From Prostheceraeus crozeri (lineage: Eukaryota; Platyhelminthes; Polycladida; Euryleptidae): a stretch of 64,000 bases of DNA. Location: NCBI GenBank assembly GCA_907163375.1, contig CAJQUW010010404.1:266747-330746 (forward strand), read 5' to 3'. Position 1 is the first letter of the stretch; every line of letters starts with the position of its first letter. This document shows positions 10,017-19,789 of this stretch, piece after piece. The notes below the pieces were generated by a model. That model ran no database searches. It saw only the letters and a list, made by a program, of their open reading frames with translations, and was not told where the DNA came from. The position numbers and the translations under genes are program-made.

Positions 10017-10526
10017 ATGCCTATAATTTATAAACACAATCTTAAACATTTTGCTTCAAACAAAAAAACTGCACGTCAACCATCTATGAAATCTGTTTAC
10101 CATTATAACATTTTAGAAACTATTCAAAATGAAGTAGAAGGTGTAGACAGCGGAGCTGGAATATTTTCTGGCATCAGTGATAATATAGGAAGTATCGTTA
10201 ATGTTATTAAAAATAATAAAGATTTAATTACATCTGCCACAAAAGGAGCCGCTGCTATAGGTAGTTCAGCTAGTGCAATATCAAATGCTGTTAAGTTTCA
10301 AAACGAATTAAAACAACTAGAAACTATTCGTAAACTTAAGAATGATTCTGAAAAACTAAAAAAATTAAAAAAGCCTTCAGAGGAAACAAAAAACAAAATT
10401 GCTAACATAGCCGCTGAAAGTAAACAGGAGAAGAAATCAATTGAAGAAATAAGAGGTAATGGTTTAGCAAAATTCAAAAATAAATTCGAAAAAGGAAACC
10501 TAAGAAAATATTTTTTCTGTGTGTGA
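10017..10526 (+). CDS. Polinton pVI-like membrane-active protein, second of a tandem pair
   Basis: A 169-residue ORF (MPIIYKHNLKHFASNKK). After about 45 residues comes a Gly-Ala-Gly segment followed by an amphipathic stretch (GAGIFSGISDNIGSIVNVI), then an Ala/Ser-rich helix and a long basic charged helix, with a second Gly-rich point near the end (RGNGLAKF). This order recalls adenovirus pVI: a short leader, a protease site after GxG, then a membrane-lytic amphipathic helix. Such pVI-like proteins are described in adintoviruses and Polintons. The call is by pattern only; the protease that would cut it is encoded at 14,380-14,754. Confidence 0.5.
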   Translation: MPIIYKHNLKHFASNKKTARQPSMKSVYHYNILETIQNEVEGVDSGAGIFSGISDNIGSIVNVIKNNKDLITSATKGAAAIGSSASAISNAVKFQNELKQLETIRKLKNDSEKLKKLKKPSEETKNKIANIAAESKQEKKSIEEIRGNGLAKFKNKFEKGNLRKYFFCV

Positions 10527-10645
10527 GAAAAAAAAAATTCTTCCTTAATCAATCATTCAGATCGCTTTATCGAAAATAAATTTAAATTAGACGATCCTCC
10601 GTTCGTCAGTTACAGTCAAAAAAGAATGACTACATAAGGATTGCT

Positions 10646-11889
10646 ATGAATCCCGGATTTTCTAGTAGAGTAGATGCTGGAGGAGATTTAATCTTTGAAG
10701 TCGACAATCAACAAAGTTATTTATATTTACCTGATTCCTTTTTACACTGTCAATATTCTCTATATAGTGATGCCATTTTCACAACACCATTACCAGATAC
10801 CGATAATATGGCATTAGAGAATAATTTCTTTCCAAGATTATTTACACAAATGCGTTTAGATGTTGCAACTCAAAATATAGAATCAATAAGTGATTCTCCA
10901 GGTGTAATTGATACAATGCTTTGATTTGTTACAATTGGTGAAAATAATAAAAAGCATGAAATCGAAGGTTGGTTTTCTGATACTAATGATGGTATAATTG
11001 TTGATGATTTAACTCACGCTGGAACAGATGCGGCAGGAATTGCGAAAGATGTAGAAAATATTGCATATCATTTAAATAAAACAAATAATACTGCATATAA
11101 AGAAAGACGTGAGTTTAGCAAGAAAAGTAAACAGACAGTATATTGGTCATTGTCTCCATTATTCGGATATTTAGATTATGACAAAATATCATATCAATTA
11201 AAATTTAAGTTAATAATTCATCGCACAGCAAATAACGAATTAATCTTTTATGGTAAGACTGGAAAAAAGCATATTTAAAAATTGATAGACTTGAATGGTG
11301 GATAAAACATATTACTCCTAGTTTAGAGGTCGAATTAACTATTGCAAAAAGATTAAACACTAACAAACCAATTCCAGTATATTCTCTAAAGTGTACTGCT
11401 AGTTCTGTAACTTTTTCTGAACAAAGATTTAACTGGCATTTTACTAGAACTTCGAATACTCCAAGATATTTATTACTAACATTTCAAAGAAATAATTCTC
11501 CAAGTTTTGATAAGAACAACAATCTTTTCTATATTAACACAATTCGAAGTTTACAAGTTGCTTTAAATCAAACCCGATATCCAATTGATTCATTAAGATT
11601 CGATGATACCAATAATCAATTTATGGAAGGATATGATGCTTATAGAAATCTTTGTATAGAATTTGGAGTTGAACCACAATTAACTCCTGGAAATTGGAGA
11701 CATTTATATCCAGTTTTCTGTTTCGATTTAAGTGCACAATCTGAAGATATTATTAAAAATGGTTGTGATGTAACAATTAATATTGAAAAGAAAGATTCCA
11801 CAACTTCATTGATGGCTTATGGTTTATTGCTAGAAGATTTAAAATATTCTATTGAAATTCTTAATGGAAAGATGGCAAGGATCGGTTAA
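10646..11889 (+). pseudogene. Polinton major capsid protein (double jelly roll), broken
   Basis: About 1.24 kb of forward coding sequence. The start carries beta-strand patterned sequence (GGDLIFEVDNQQSYLYLPDS) followed by ENNFFPRLFTQMRLDV and IESISDSPGVIDTML. The middle has WFSDTNDG and VYWSLSPLFGYLDYD. The end has GNWRHLYPVFCFDLS and a closing LMAYGLLLEDLKYSIEIL. This succession matches one group of Polinton major capsid (PY) proteins, which build the icosahedral shell. The frame has a few interruptions. It follows the pVI-like pair and precedes small Gly-rich ORFs, a usual late-gene order. Confidence 0.82.
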
Positions 11890-12019
11890 AACCCAAGACT
11901 TCGTCGATAAGTTAATTAGTATAAATTTCTTAGAATCAAATTATTTAGAATAAATTAATAAATTTTTTCTTAACTAGAAGAGATTAGAAAAATTCTTAAC
12001 TTAAAATTTTTTATTAAAA

Positions 12020-12266
12020 ATGTCGCAAGCGAAAAGTAGTAGTAATAATAACAAAACTGTTGAATTAAAACTACGTAACATTGTTGACAAAAATTCTCCG
12101 AAATCTGTTACGATTAACAAAAAGAAATGTTACATAAGTAAACCAATAATGATTTAAATTACAAGAAGAAAAGAATGAGGGAATTCTCCCCTTAATTCCA
12201 CTAATGATAGGTGGCATAGCAGCAGCAGGAAGTGTAGCAGGTGGCACACTTAGAAGAAGTAAATAA
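12020..12266 (+). pseudogene. Small Gly/Ala-rich hydrophobic Polinton protein, broken
   Basis: A short coding region starting MSQAKSSSNNNKTVELKLRN and ending with a hydrophobic Gly/Ala segment (PLIPLMIGGIAAAGSVAGG) before a basic tail (RRSK). Small proteins of this kind occur next to the capsid genes of many Polintons; their role is unsettled (minor virion or membrane-associated component). Confidence 0.4.
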
Positions 12267-12291
12267 AAAAGTAAATAAAAGTAAATAAAAA

Positions 12292-12517
12292 TAAATCAGA
12301 TAAGGCAGCTTTTAATGAACAAAAACGTCATAATAAAGAGTTTGAGAAAGTTGCTACGGATGAAGGAATAGTAGATAATTTTATTAGTAAATTAAATTTA
12401 GCTGACGAAGGAAAACGAGTTCTCAAAAGAATTCTACATAATGTTGATGATTTAATAGAAATAAAAGAAACTAAAGATGGTTCTGGAATATATCTAAGTC
12501 CTAGTATGATTAGATAA
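12292..12517 (+). CDS. Small Polinton ORF ending in a GSGIYLSP motif
   Basis: About 75 forward codons (DKAAFNEQKRHNKEFEKVA... GKRVLKRILHNVDDL) ending in DGSGIYLSPSMIR. The Gly-x-Gly-Ile near the end resembles the processing sites of adenovirus-type proteases. No obvious start codon; it may be the remaining part of the preceding small gene. Function unknown. Confidence 0.35.
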
Positions 12518-12764
12518 ATATATTGTTATAAATATAATGATATAATGTCATAAATATTTTTTATCTCTATGCTACAAATTCTGCAAATTCAACAAGATCC
12601 GAAAATTTAATTAAATTAAAAATTTATAATTCAGATTTATTGAATTTTCTCTTAAAAGTACACTCTGGCCATCGGCTGCACACCGGAGGTGACATACAAA
12701 AAACATCAGAAAACTTTCCTTGATTTATTTGGAGTAAATATTCAAAAGAAAAACATATTCCTGG

Positions 12765-13035
12765 TCAAAAACCGGTCCAGGAACTCGATTAGATGTAAGA
12801 CTAAATGAGAATAATGATCCAAGACCAGGTGAAGAACTGATAAACAGAGTTGATGCAGCAGCTTATAGACACGATTTAGCTTATCGAAATCATGACCTAA
12901 AATCTCGTCATGAAGCAGATAAGAAAATGATAGAAGAGTTAGATGATATTCAAAATCCTACATTCAGAGAAAAATTTGAAAGGATGTTTGTAAAAAAAGC
13001 TTTACAAGCTAAAATATTGTTCGGTCAGGGTTTAG
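12765..13035 (+). CDS. Phospholipase A2-like domain (parvovirus type)
   Basis: Forward codons encode the calcium-loop-like TGPGTRLDVRL, then NRVDAAAYRHDLAYRNHD with the His-Asp catalytic dyad pattern HDLAY, then RHEADKKMIEELDD. This is the PLA2 fold found in parvovirus VP1 and in many Polintons and adintoviruses, where it breaches the endosomal membrane during entry. Downstream residues (FVKKALQAKILFGQGL) are typical of the end of that domain. It lies immediately before, and in the same frame as, the start of the integrase. Confidence 0.82.
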
Positions 13036-14355
13036 ACAAAACTCATAACTCTGAAACCTACGCGTCTGAAATTCATAAAGAATATAGAAAGCCTAAATAT
13101 CTATTGAAAGTAAAAGTGTTTAATAAAGATGATATTTGGAGTACTGATCTTATTCATATGCCGAATTAGTCTAATGGAACCGAAGGTTCTAAGCCAAAGT
13201 CTAATTATAAATACGCATTAACCGTTATAGATTTGTATACTAGATACGCTTGGGTGAAGCCATTAAAAAATAAAAGTGGTTTAACAGTTAAATATGCGTT
13301 TGGAGAAATCTTTAGGGAAAGTAATAGAAAGCCAAAAAATTGTTTGTTGATAAAGGATCTGAGTTATATAACAGAAATGTTAGGCAATTATTTGAAACTG
13401 TTTATTCCACAGAAAATGCTGGAAAGGCTGTAGTAATAGAAAGGCTTAGTAGACCGTAAAAAAGTAAATTATTTAAGAAATTAGCAGAACAAGGTAATCA
13501 GAAATGGTTAAAAATATTACCAGGAATTGTTGATGATTATAACAGTAAGATTCATTCAAGCATCCGCAGTGTATTTGACTACGCCTCCCCTGTTTTTGAT
13601 GGACTTAACAGGAAAGACGACGATGTCCTAAGGAAAATAGAAAAGAGAGCTCAGCGCATCATGTACAACGTAGTGACCAGCTGTGATAGATGTGTCTATG
13701 ATCTAGAGGAAAGACGTTTAAAGCTATCTGGTAAATTGTTCGCTTCAATTGAAATGGACTCGCAGCACTTGCTTCATGACATGCTACCAAGAAATTTTGA
13801 ATTGTCCCATCATTATGTCTATCGACTTGTACGCACCGAAAAGTATGCTCGTTCATTTTTTCCTTTCATGATTAAGGACTTTTCTCAATTTTCCTAATAT
13901 ATGAGTGCATTATGTTGATGTGTTGGCCTGCGTCATGTAGTAGGTCTATCGGTAAATTGATGCGATTTGGTTGAAGGTCACTTTTTTCTGCTTGTAATTG
14001 ATTTTCATTCCTTCAAAAATATACGCCTACTTACTTACTTATTGAAGAAACTCCAAAGAATGTTTCTAACGATGCAGCTTTAATAAGAAAGAAGATATTT
14101 GAAAATAATTATGAGAATGAAAGTAATGTTAATTTACAGAAACGTAAATCGAAATTTAAGATTGGAGATAGAGTTAGAATATTTAAGTATAAGAATAAAT
14201 TAGAAAAAGGTTTTGTTGGTTATTGGACTGAAGAAATATTTGAAGTTTGTAAAATAAATCAAACGGATCCGATTACTTATGAAATTAAAGATTTAGATAA
14301 TGAAGAGATAAAAGGTAGATTCTATGAAAATGAATTGCAAAAGACTGAACTTTGG
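13036..14355 (+). pseudogene. Polinton integrase (retroviral type, DDE), broken and split by a LINE
   Basis: The N-terminal part has SEIHKEYRKPKYLLKV, and the catalytic core starts at DDIWSTDLIHM, with YALTVIDLYTRYAWVKPL about 60 residues on (first and second acidic motifs of the retroviral-type core). After the nested LINE tail (13,561-14,040) the C-terminal SH3/chromo-like part resumes: KFKIGDRVRIFKYKNKLEKG, then YWTEEIFEV and GRFYENELQK. In the family this enzyme inserts the element and makes the 6-bp duplication seen here. The coding sequence is interrupted in several places besides the LINE. Confidence 0.92.
13561..14040 (+). mobile_element. 5'-truncated LINE tail (Jockey/CR1-like) nested in the integrase
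   Basis: Forward codons give RSVFDYASPVFDGLNRKDDD and LRKIEKRAQRIMYNVVTS, the well-known C-terminal end of Jockey/CR1-type reverse transcriptase proteins, continuing to a stop at about 13,897. A 3' UTR follows, ending in a short ACTT microsatellite (ACTTACTTACTT at about 14,029-14,040), as is usual for CR1-like 3' ends. On either side the integrase reading continues, so this copy is younger than the Polinton. I could not see a convincing target duplication. Confidence 0.75.
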
Positions 14356-14379
14356 TCATTGGAACCAACGTTTCGGGAA

Positions 14380-14754
14380 TTAAATTTCCTCATTCAATTC
14401 TAACATAATATCAAAAAATGGTACTCCTTCCTGTAATTTGAATAAAACATAAAGACATAATTGTCCACAATAAGTAGTTCCTGGTTTTTTTTTAATTTGA
14501 AAAGTTTTGTATGTTCCATTACGAAGTATTTCTTTTACTTCATTTGTAGGGGGAAGTCCGCATGAATCGAACCAATAGTTCTCAGCCTCCGGGCGATCGA
14601 AATAATAATTAGAACCGTTTTTATTTCTTTGTCCCGCAGACCAATGTACTTCTTTTTGATCTGATGTGTGAAGATTTGTTATAAAATTCACTTGAGGTAC
14701 ATTATCAGAGCTAGTGCTTCGCACATCTCTGATCAATTGTAATTCATCTCTCAT
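14380..14754 (-). CDS. Polinton cysteine protease (adenovirus type)
   Basis: A 124-residue minus-strand ORF that matches the core of the adenain-like protease: the catalytic His lies in KEVHWSAG, the acidic residue in YWFDSCGLPP, and the active-site Cys in TYCGQLCLYVL. These proteases mature capsid proteins after Gly-rich sites such as those in the pVI-like pair. N-terminal coding sequence seems to continue upstream to about 14,930. It is transcribed opposite to the integrase and converges with it. The visible part is open, but the whole element is a fossil. Confidence 0.85.
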   Translation of the reverse strand: MRDELQLIRDVRSTSSDNVPQVNFITNLHTSDQKEVHWSAGQRNKNGSNYYFDRPEAENYWFDSCGLPPTNEVKEILRNGTYKTFQIKKKPGTTYCGQLCLYVLFKLQEGVPFFDIMLELNEEI

Positions 14755-14999
14755 TGAGACGTGGAAATTTTTTATTAAATGATCTGCGATCTTATTTAAA
14801 TCGAAATTCGTAGTTGTTTGCTTCCCATATAATTTTAAGAACTCAGTCAGACCAAGAGCTCTGGGAGATATTTCAGTCAGATTTTCACCACTCAGTTTAA
14901 ATGAAAAATTCTATTAACTGTCAACAATTTGTTAAATGAGATACAGTTTATAAGTATCAATGAAATCCCTATGACAACGTTGACGCGACAATTGTAACT

Positions 15000-15263
15000 T
15001 TCTAAAACAACAGAGCTCAAGTAAACTAATGAATTGCTGCCATTTTCTGAACACTAGTGGATTCAAAAACGGTTTTGGACACAGTTCTGGATTTGGACAG
15101 AAAACTGTCAGTTCATTTGGAAGTGGGGGTAAGAGAAAGACATAAGTGCGGGTAACAGCTGTTTGTTCTGAAATGTACTATTTCATGAATGCGAGAAGCA
15201 ACTGCGTTGTTTCATGAATGCGGGAAGCAGCTGTTCCCTACAATTGCGCGATCATCAGAGTGC
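15000..15263. other. Polinton right subterminal spacer
   Basis: Non-coding stretch between the protease and the right terminal repeat. It contains a direct duplication of about 30 bp (units containing TTTCATGAATGCG at about 15,180-15,240). No gene seen. Confidence 0.5.
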
Positions 15264-15610
15264 AAAACAGTAGCAATAATAGGAATTGTAAGAGCGTCAG
15301 AAGATATAGCAATTGTTAAAGCACCTAAACTTACTGTTAAAAATATTCCAATACCTTGTGTTACATTCTTAACTTTAGACCATCTCTTTCTTAACTTTTT
15401 ATAATGCTCTAATCTTAATAATAATTGTGATTCTTTATCTTTCATATAACGTACTCTATCTTTGTGTTTTTCAATGTTCATCTTTTCAATGTCCATTAAA
15501 GTAGAACTACGTTCATTTATTAACGAAGGATTCTCGAAGTTTCTTCCATTTTCGAAGTTTCTTCCATTTTTGAGGTTTCTTCCATTTTTTAATAAATATT
15601 TTGAATACAA
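15212..15610 (-). pseudogene. Inverted copy of the 5' part of the terminal ORF
   Basis: A minus-strand frame repeats the first 75 or so residues of the 1,048-1,590 ORF (MDIEKMNIEKHKDRVRYMKD) with a few substitutions and then leaves it where the terminal repeat ends. An in-frame upstream run, NGRNFENGRNFENP, reflects tandem repeats in the subterminal DNA. It is a by-product of the inverted terminal repeat, not a separate gene. Confidence 0.8.
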
Positions 15611-15970
15611 TCTTCTGATATTTTTAGACTATGTAAAAAGGCTACATAAATTTTGTAAATTTTTGGACTGCGTAAATCTTCGACTACGTGAAAATTGTGG
15701 ACTACGTAAATTTTCGACTACGTGAAATTTTTAGACTACGTAAATTTTGATTTTTTAGACTACGTAAATTTTTGAAGTTTTCAGACTACGTAAATTTTTG
15801 AAATTTTGAAAATCTGATTTTTTCGAAAATTTGGCACTACCTAAATTTTTGAAGTTTTGAGGCTACCTAAATTTTTGAAATTTATGGACTACGTAAATTT
15901 TTGAAATCTCGGAAGGTGTGACATCCGGTTCGAGCAAAGCGACGCGCCGGATGTCATACCCTATACTACT
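15264..15970 (-). repeat. Polinton right terminal inverted repeat
   Basis: Reverse complement of 721-1,280, ending GACATCCGG...GTCATACCCTATACTACT at the tip. It is longer than the left copy because of extra units of the AT-rich ACTACGTAAATTTTTGAAA-type subterminal repeat (15,640-15,910). Confidence 0.9.
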
Positions 15971-15976
15971 CCCATC
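15971..15976. repeat. 6-bp target site duplication, right copy
   Basis: CCCATC, identical to 715-720. Confidence 0.93.
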
Positions 15977-16620
15977 CTCCAATGAAAATCGTGCGCGGTT
16001 GCAGGACACATGAAATTTTTCTAAGTTATTTAAAGAAACAATTTTTCATTAAGTTATTTTGCCTCCCAAAGTGAAAATTTTGAAACTTGCAAACACTTGG
16101 AAAACATTTTCAGAATGAATAACCCCCTCGAAATTTGTTACTTTTCCAAAGAAAATGGAAACGTTTTTAAACTATGGCAAACACTTGGAAAACATTTTTC
16201 AGAAAATGTACCTCCCACGTCTCGGAATTTTTTCTATGTTATTCTTGCTGCAAAACGTACCGTTCCGAAGCAAGTGCATCGAGCGACACGTAACGAAATA
16301 TTCCTTCAAAAAAGGGAGAAGCATATCGTCCAATGAGCATCGTGCGCGGTTTCCGGACAGGCGAAATTTTTCTAAGTTATTTTACCACACAAAGTGGAAA
16401 ATTTTGAAATCACAGGCAAACACATGGAAAACATTTTTCAGAACATATAACCCCCCTCGAATCGGAAAATTTTCTAAGTTATTTTCGAAGCAAGGCGAGC
16501 CGCTCCGAACCAAGCGTGTCCAGTGCAACATGGTCAAATTTCGCATACCTCCGCCCTCGTGTCCTATAATTGCGCCTTACCTACTTACCTGGAAGAAGAG
16601 GATGCTCAGTATTATAGATT
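15977..16620. repeat. Diverged tandem duplication, about 350-bp unit
   Basis: GTGCGCGGTTGCAGGACA at about 15,991 and GTGCGCGGTTTCCGGACA at about 16,341 start two related units that share AAATTTTTCTAAGTTATTT and GCAAACAC.TGGAAAACATTTTCAGAA. The sequence just before the second unit (CCTTCAAAAAAGGGAGAAGC) also matches the sequence to the left of the Polinton (CCTTCAAAACGGGAGAAGC, 671-689). The Polinton therefore went into a member of this repeat, upstream of the edge gene. No coding sequence recognised. Confidence 0.7.
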
Positions 16621-16702
16621 GAGTTTCAAATGAATGGAAATCCTTTCTCATAGTACATGAATACCATGCATGCAGGAATGTTAAACTCGTGGCATTTTAG
16701 TT

Positions 16703-17420
16703 CGGCAGCCACAACGAGTTTCTGCAGGGAACTAGGCCGAAAGTGAGACTTTCACAGAATGCTGTACACCCTATGCCTACTACGAATCGCCACGTCTGCC
16801 GAGTTCTAGTGTGCTCCTCTTCTTGTCAAACAAGATCAAAGAAAAACACATGTCAATCCAATGGGACGCAGATTGCAGTTTTTGGCTAAAATTAAATTTT
16901 GTATGTTTTCTCTAATTAAACGAAAAGTACTAAGCCCAGAATCATAATTTTTGGCATGGAATGTCTTCAGGTCATTTCCTATGATGTGCATGTGCATTTA
17001 TCATGCATCAAATCGGCAATGTATGTGAGAATGTGGTTGAATGTGGATAAAGTTGCTCAAAATGCTTGTGTTTGCCGACATTAAGAGGCTCGTCAAATCT
17101 AAATGGGGTTAGCTATATAGACACGGGTGCATGAAAATGAAAGGAAAATGACTTGAAGACATTCTATGCCAAATATTGTGACTCTGGACTTAGTACTTTT
17201 CGTTTAATCAGAGAAAACATACAAAATTTAATTTTAGCCAAAAACTGCAATCTGCGTCCGATTGGATTTACATGTGTTTTTCTTTGATCCTGTTTGAGAA
17301 GAAGAGGAGCTCACTAGAACTCGGCGGACGTGCCGATTCGTAATAGGCATAGGGTGTACATCATTCTGTGAAAATGTCACTTTCGGCCTCGTTCCCTGCA
17401 GAAACTCGTTCTGGCTGCCG
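16703..17420. mobile_element. Foldback (long inverted repeat) element, 718 bp
   Basis: The two ends are long inverted repeats of about 290 bp: 16,703-16,990 matches the reverse complement of 17,130-17,420. Both start CGGCAGCCA.AACGAGTTTC and share TACACCCTATGCCTA and ACACATGT.AATCCAAT. The spacer is about 140 bp. There is no ORF of note, so this is a non-autonomous foldback or MITE-like DNA element. Flanking target duplication not evident. Confidence 0.75.
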
Positions 17421-17701
17421 GACTATTTCTCCTTTAACTGGTTCATGGTGTGCACATGATCTGCAATTGAATAATGTTTCCGAAAGTCTGCTTCTCTCTT
17501 TGGTAGATTGGGCCGCTTTGGAGGAAGTGCATGCGTTTACATTCACACTAGATTTCAATCTTCAAATCTCGACCTTGGGGACGTCTCAGGTGTTGAATAC
17601 GTGACCATAGGATTACCTATTCTCAATTTGATGTTTTCTTCCATGCAAATTCTTCCTGGTCTTCGCATAATGACATTTGTGATCACTTTACAATTTTTTT
17701 T
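17421..17701. other. Unassigned spacer before the palindrome
   Basis: Single-copy in this window. A forward frame (LEEVHAFTFTLDFNLQISTL) looks faintly protein-like but is short and leads nowhere. Nothing assignable. Confidence 0.4.
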
Positions 17702-17724
17702 GATGCTGCAAGTAGTCAGTAAAG

Positions 17725-18187
17725 GTCCAATACAAACACAGCGCGCCTCGAAATGGGGTGGGTCCAATACAAACACAGCGCGCCTCCAAATGGGGTTGGT
17801 CCAATACAAACACAGCGCGCCTCGAAATGGGATGGGTCCAATACAAACACAGCGCGCCTCGAAATGGGGTGGGTCCAACACAAACACGCGCGCCCCGAAA
17901 TGGGGTGGGTCCAATACAAACACAGCGCGCCTCGAAATGGGGTGGGTCCAATACAAACACAGCGCACCTCGAAGTGGGGTTGGTCCAATACAAACACAGC
18001 GCGCCTCGAAATGGGGTGGGTCCAACACAAACACGCGCGCCTCGAAATGGGGTGGGTCCAATGCAAACACAGCGCGCCTCGAAATGGGGTGGGTCCAAAA
18101 CAAACACAGCGCGCCTCAAAATGGGGTGGGTCCAATACAAACACAGCGCGCCTCGAAATGGCTAGCTCCCATACAAACACAGCGCGC
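17725..18187 (-). repeat. 38-bp satellite, left array (about 12 units, inverted)
   Basis: Units read on the minus strand as GGCGCGCTGTGTTTGTATTG followed by GACCCACCCCATTTCGAG, 38 bp, with a 37-bp variant. The array is the same satellite as at 39,588-59,158 but inverted and far shorter. At its outer edge it stops at CAGTAAAGGT, the same boundary seen at the far end of the right array. Confidence 0.97.
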
Positions 18188-18368
18188 CACCTTGGCCGGC
18201 CGCCCAGGTTGGAGTGAGAGGTTGTCTTGGCCGACCGTCCAGGTTGGCGTGGTCGACCGTCCAGGCTGACTTGGCCGACCGACCAGGTTGATGTGGCCGA
18301 CCGTCCAGGTTGACTTTGCTAACCGACTAGGTTGACTTGGCCGACCGACCAGCTTGACGTGGTGGATT
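18188..18368. repeat. 22-bp minisatellite, left arm
   Basis: About eight imperfect copies of a unit containing GACCGTCCAGGTTGACTTGG next to the 38-bp array; mirrored at 39,399-39,587. Confidence 0.9.
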
Positions 18369-19140
18369 GAGAGTGTGTTTTGAGGGTGAAGGAGGCACGG
18401 GAGAGTGAAACGGACTTCAGATTTGGAATCAACGTGAAATTTTGCGTCGACATGGTGAGTTTCAAGTCAATCGGACAGAAAAAATTTTTTTTCAAATTTT
18501 TTTCGAAAAAACGGCAGAGGTAAAATTTTGGACGTTTTGGGTTGTAGCCTCAAAACGAAGCATCGGAGAGCAAAACGGATTTCAGATTCGGAATCAGCGT
18601 CAAATTCTGCATCTATATGGTGAATTTGAAAGCAATCGGAGAGAAAAATTTTCGCTGACGTCCCCCCCCCCCGGCACCGATCTTCCCATTTTCCTTCTAG
18701 TAATTGTAGAAAGTCGTGCAATAGCTCGTTTGAAAGCTAAGAGTAAGACAAATTCACTGAAAGAAACGGCTTGTTCATATCTGTCTTCGTTTAGATGTGA
18801 GACGCCATTTAAGATTTTGGGAGATTGGCGAAAAACGACAGAGTTAGAATTTTGGACGTTTTGGGCTGTAGCGCCAAAACGAAGCATCGGAGAGCAAAAC
18901 GGATTTCAGATTTGGAATCAGCGTCAAATTCTCTGTCAACATGGTGAGTTTCAAGTCAATCGGAGAGAAAAAATTTTTCTTCATTTTTCCGAAAAACGAG
19001 TTAGAATTTTTGCGATGGCTGTGGGCTGTAGAGCCAAAACGAAGCATCGGATGGAAAAACGGAGGACAGATTTGGATTCAGCGTCAAATTCTACATGGAA
19101 ATGGTGCATTTACAGCTCAATCGGACCTCTAGAATCGGCG
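18369..19140. repeat. Degenerate dispersed/tandem repeat block, left arm
   Basis: Four partial copies of a unit containing AAACGAAGCATCGGAGAGCA, GGATTTCAGATT.GGAATCA and TTTCAAGTCAATCGG, separated by 150-300 bp. A run of about 12 C residues lies at 18,661-18,672. The frames are open for long stretches but shift from unit to unit, so I read this as repeat, not gene. Mirrored at about 38,640-39,395. Confidence 0.7.
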
Positions 19141-19339
19141 ATAGAACCGTTTTAAGTTTTTGGATGATGGATATTACGTCATCAGCTGATCGCCACAAAC
19201 TATATTGGCTGGGAACCGACACAGACTTGTCATTAAGACGAGAGATTGTCAACGGTAAGTCGTCTCTCTGAGCTCCAATGATAGCTTCGGACATTCCAAA
19301 TTCCGGGTTTCCGTAAGAAACCGACTTAGAAAATTTCAT
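19091..19339 (-). CDS. 82-aa ORF, left-arm copy
   Basis: A minus-strand ORF, MKFSKSVSYGNPEFGMSEAI and on to SLWRSADDVISIIQKLKTVL, that is open in both arms with only two residue differences from 38,425-38,673. It reads like a natural protein in its first 70 residues; the tail enters the degenerate repeat block. No family recognised, no signal peptide or membrane segment. It points away from the promoters at 19,728 and 21,134. Confidence 0.35.
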   Translation of the reverse strand: MKFSKSVSYGNPEFGMSEAIIGAQRDDLPLTISRLNDKSVSVPSQYSLWRSADDVISIIQKLKTVLSPILEVRLSCKCTISM

Positions 19340-19685
19340 TGCTGAAGTCAGCTAAGGCGTCAGACCTAGAGGTTCGTCAGGAGATGGCCTTCGTCTCCAG
19401 GCCATAAAAGACTCCAAAACTTTAAAGGCTTGTAACTTTTCTTCTACAAGTCCGTTTGACTTGATTCAAAAAAGGTTCGGTCGCTATTGACCTGCCCTAA
19501 GTGATAGACTACTTATAAAATTTCATAAGTAGTGCTAAAAAGATGAAAAATTTAAATTCACTAGTTTTGGGGGTTTTCTGGGGTTTTCGACCCTGCTGAA
19601 TTCAACTAAGACATTTATAAAGTTGTGGGAGGCGAGCTTCCGCTTGGAATTTGCAACCTTTGTAAACAATTCACCAAACCTTCTG

Positions 19686-19734
19686 ATTGGGCGAGCAATC
19701 TCGACCATTCTCAGAGTAGGAAAATCATATAAAA
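19686..19734 (+). promoter_or_regulatory. Promoter 1, left arm: inverted CCAAT box plus TATA box
   Basis: ATTGG at 19,686 and TATAAAA at 19,728, exactly 42 bp apart, preceded by TAGGAAAATC. The same layout and spacing recur in promoter 2 at 21,092/21,134, so the two are paralogous. Mirrored at 38,030-38,078 on the minus strand. Confidence 0.6.
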
Positions 19735-19789
19735 CCCAGTGAGGTGACTTTCAACTACACATTTGCCTTTAGCAAGTGTCATGATGTTG

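Larger units (their letters stand above)
721..15970 (+). mobile_element. Polinton/Maverick element, full length, broken
   Basis: A 15,250-bp element with terminal inverted repeats beginning AGTAGTATAGGGTATGACAT and a perfect CCCATC duplication at both ends. It carries the set that defines the family: DNA polymerase B, retrovirus-type integrase, FtsK/HerA packaging ATPase, adenovirus-type protease, major and minor capsid proteins, plus phospholipase A2 and a pVI-like pair. Most genes point right; the protease and a small zinc-finger region point left. It is a fossil: I estimate 20 to 25 interruptions across its genes, and a LINE tail sits in the integrase. The two terminal repeats have diverged by substitutions and indels, so it is not a recent arrival, but the duplication is still perfect and many reading frames are long, so it is not ancient either. 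Confidence 0.95.

Noticed and set aside
17508-18269. 253-codon ORF over the left satellite and minisatellite
   Set aside because: Made of satellite and 22-bp repeat translation only.
18442-19155. 237-codon ORF in the degenerate repeat block
   Set aside because: It crosses four shifted copies of one repeat and is not open in the mirrored arm over the same extent (146 codons there).
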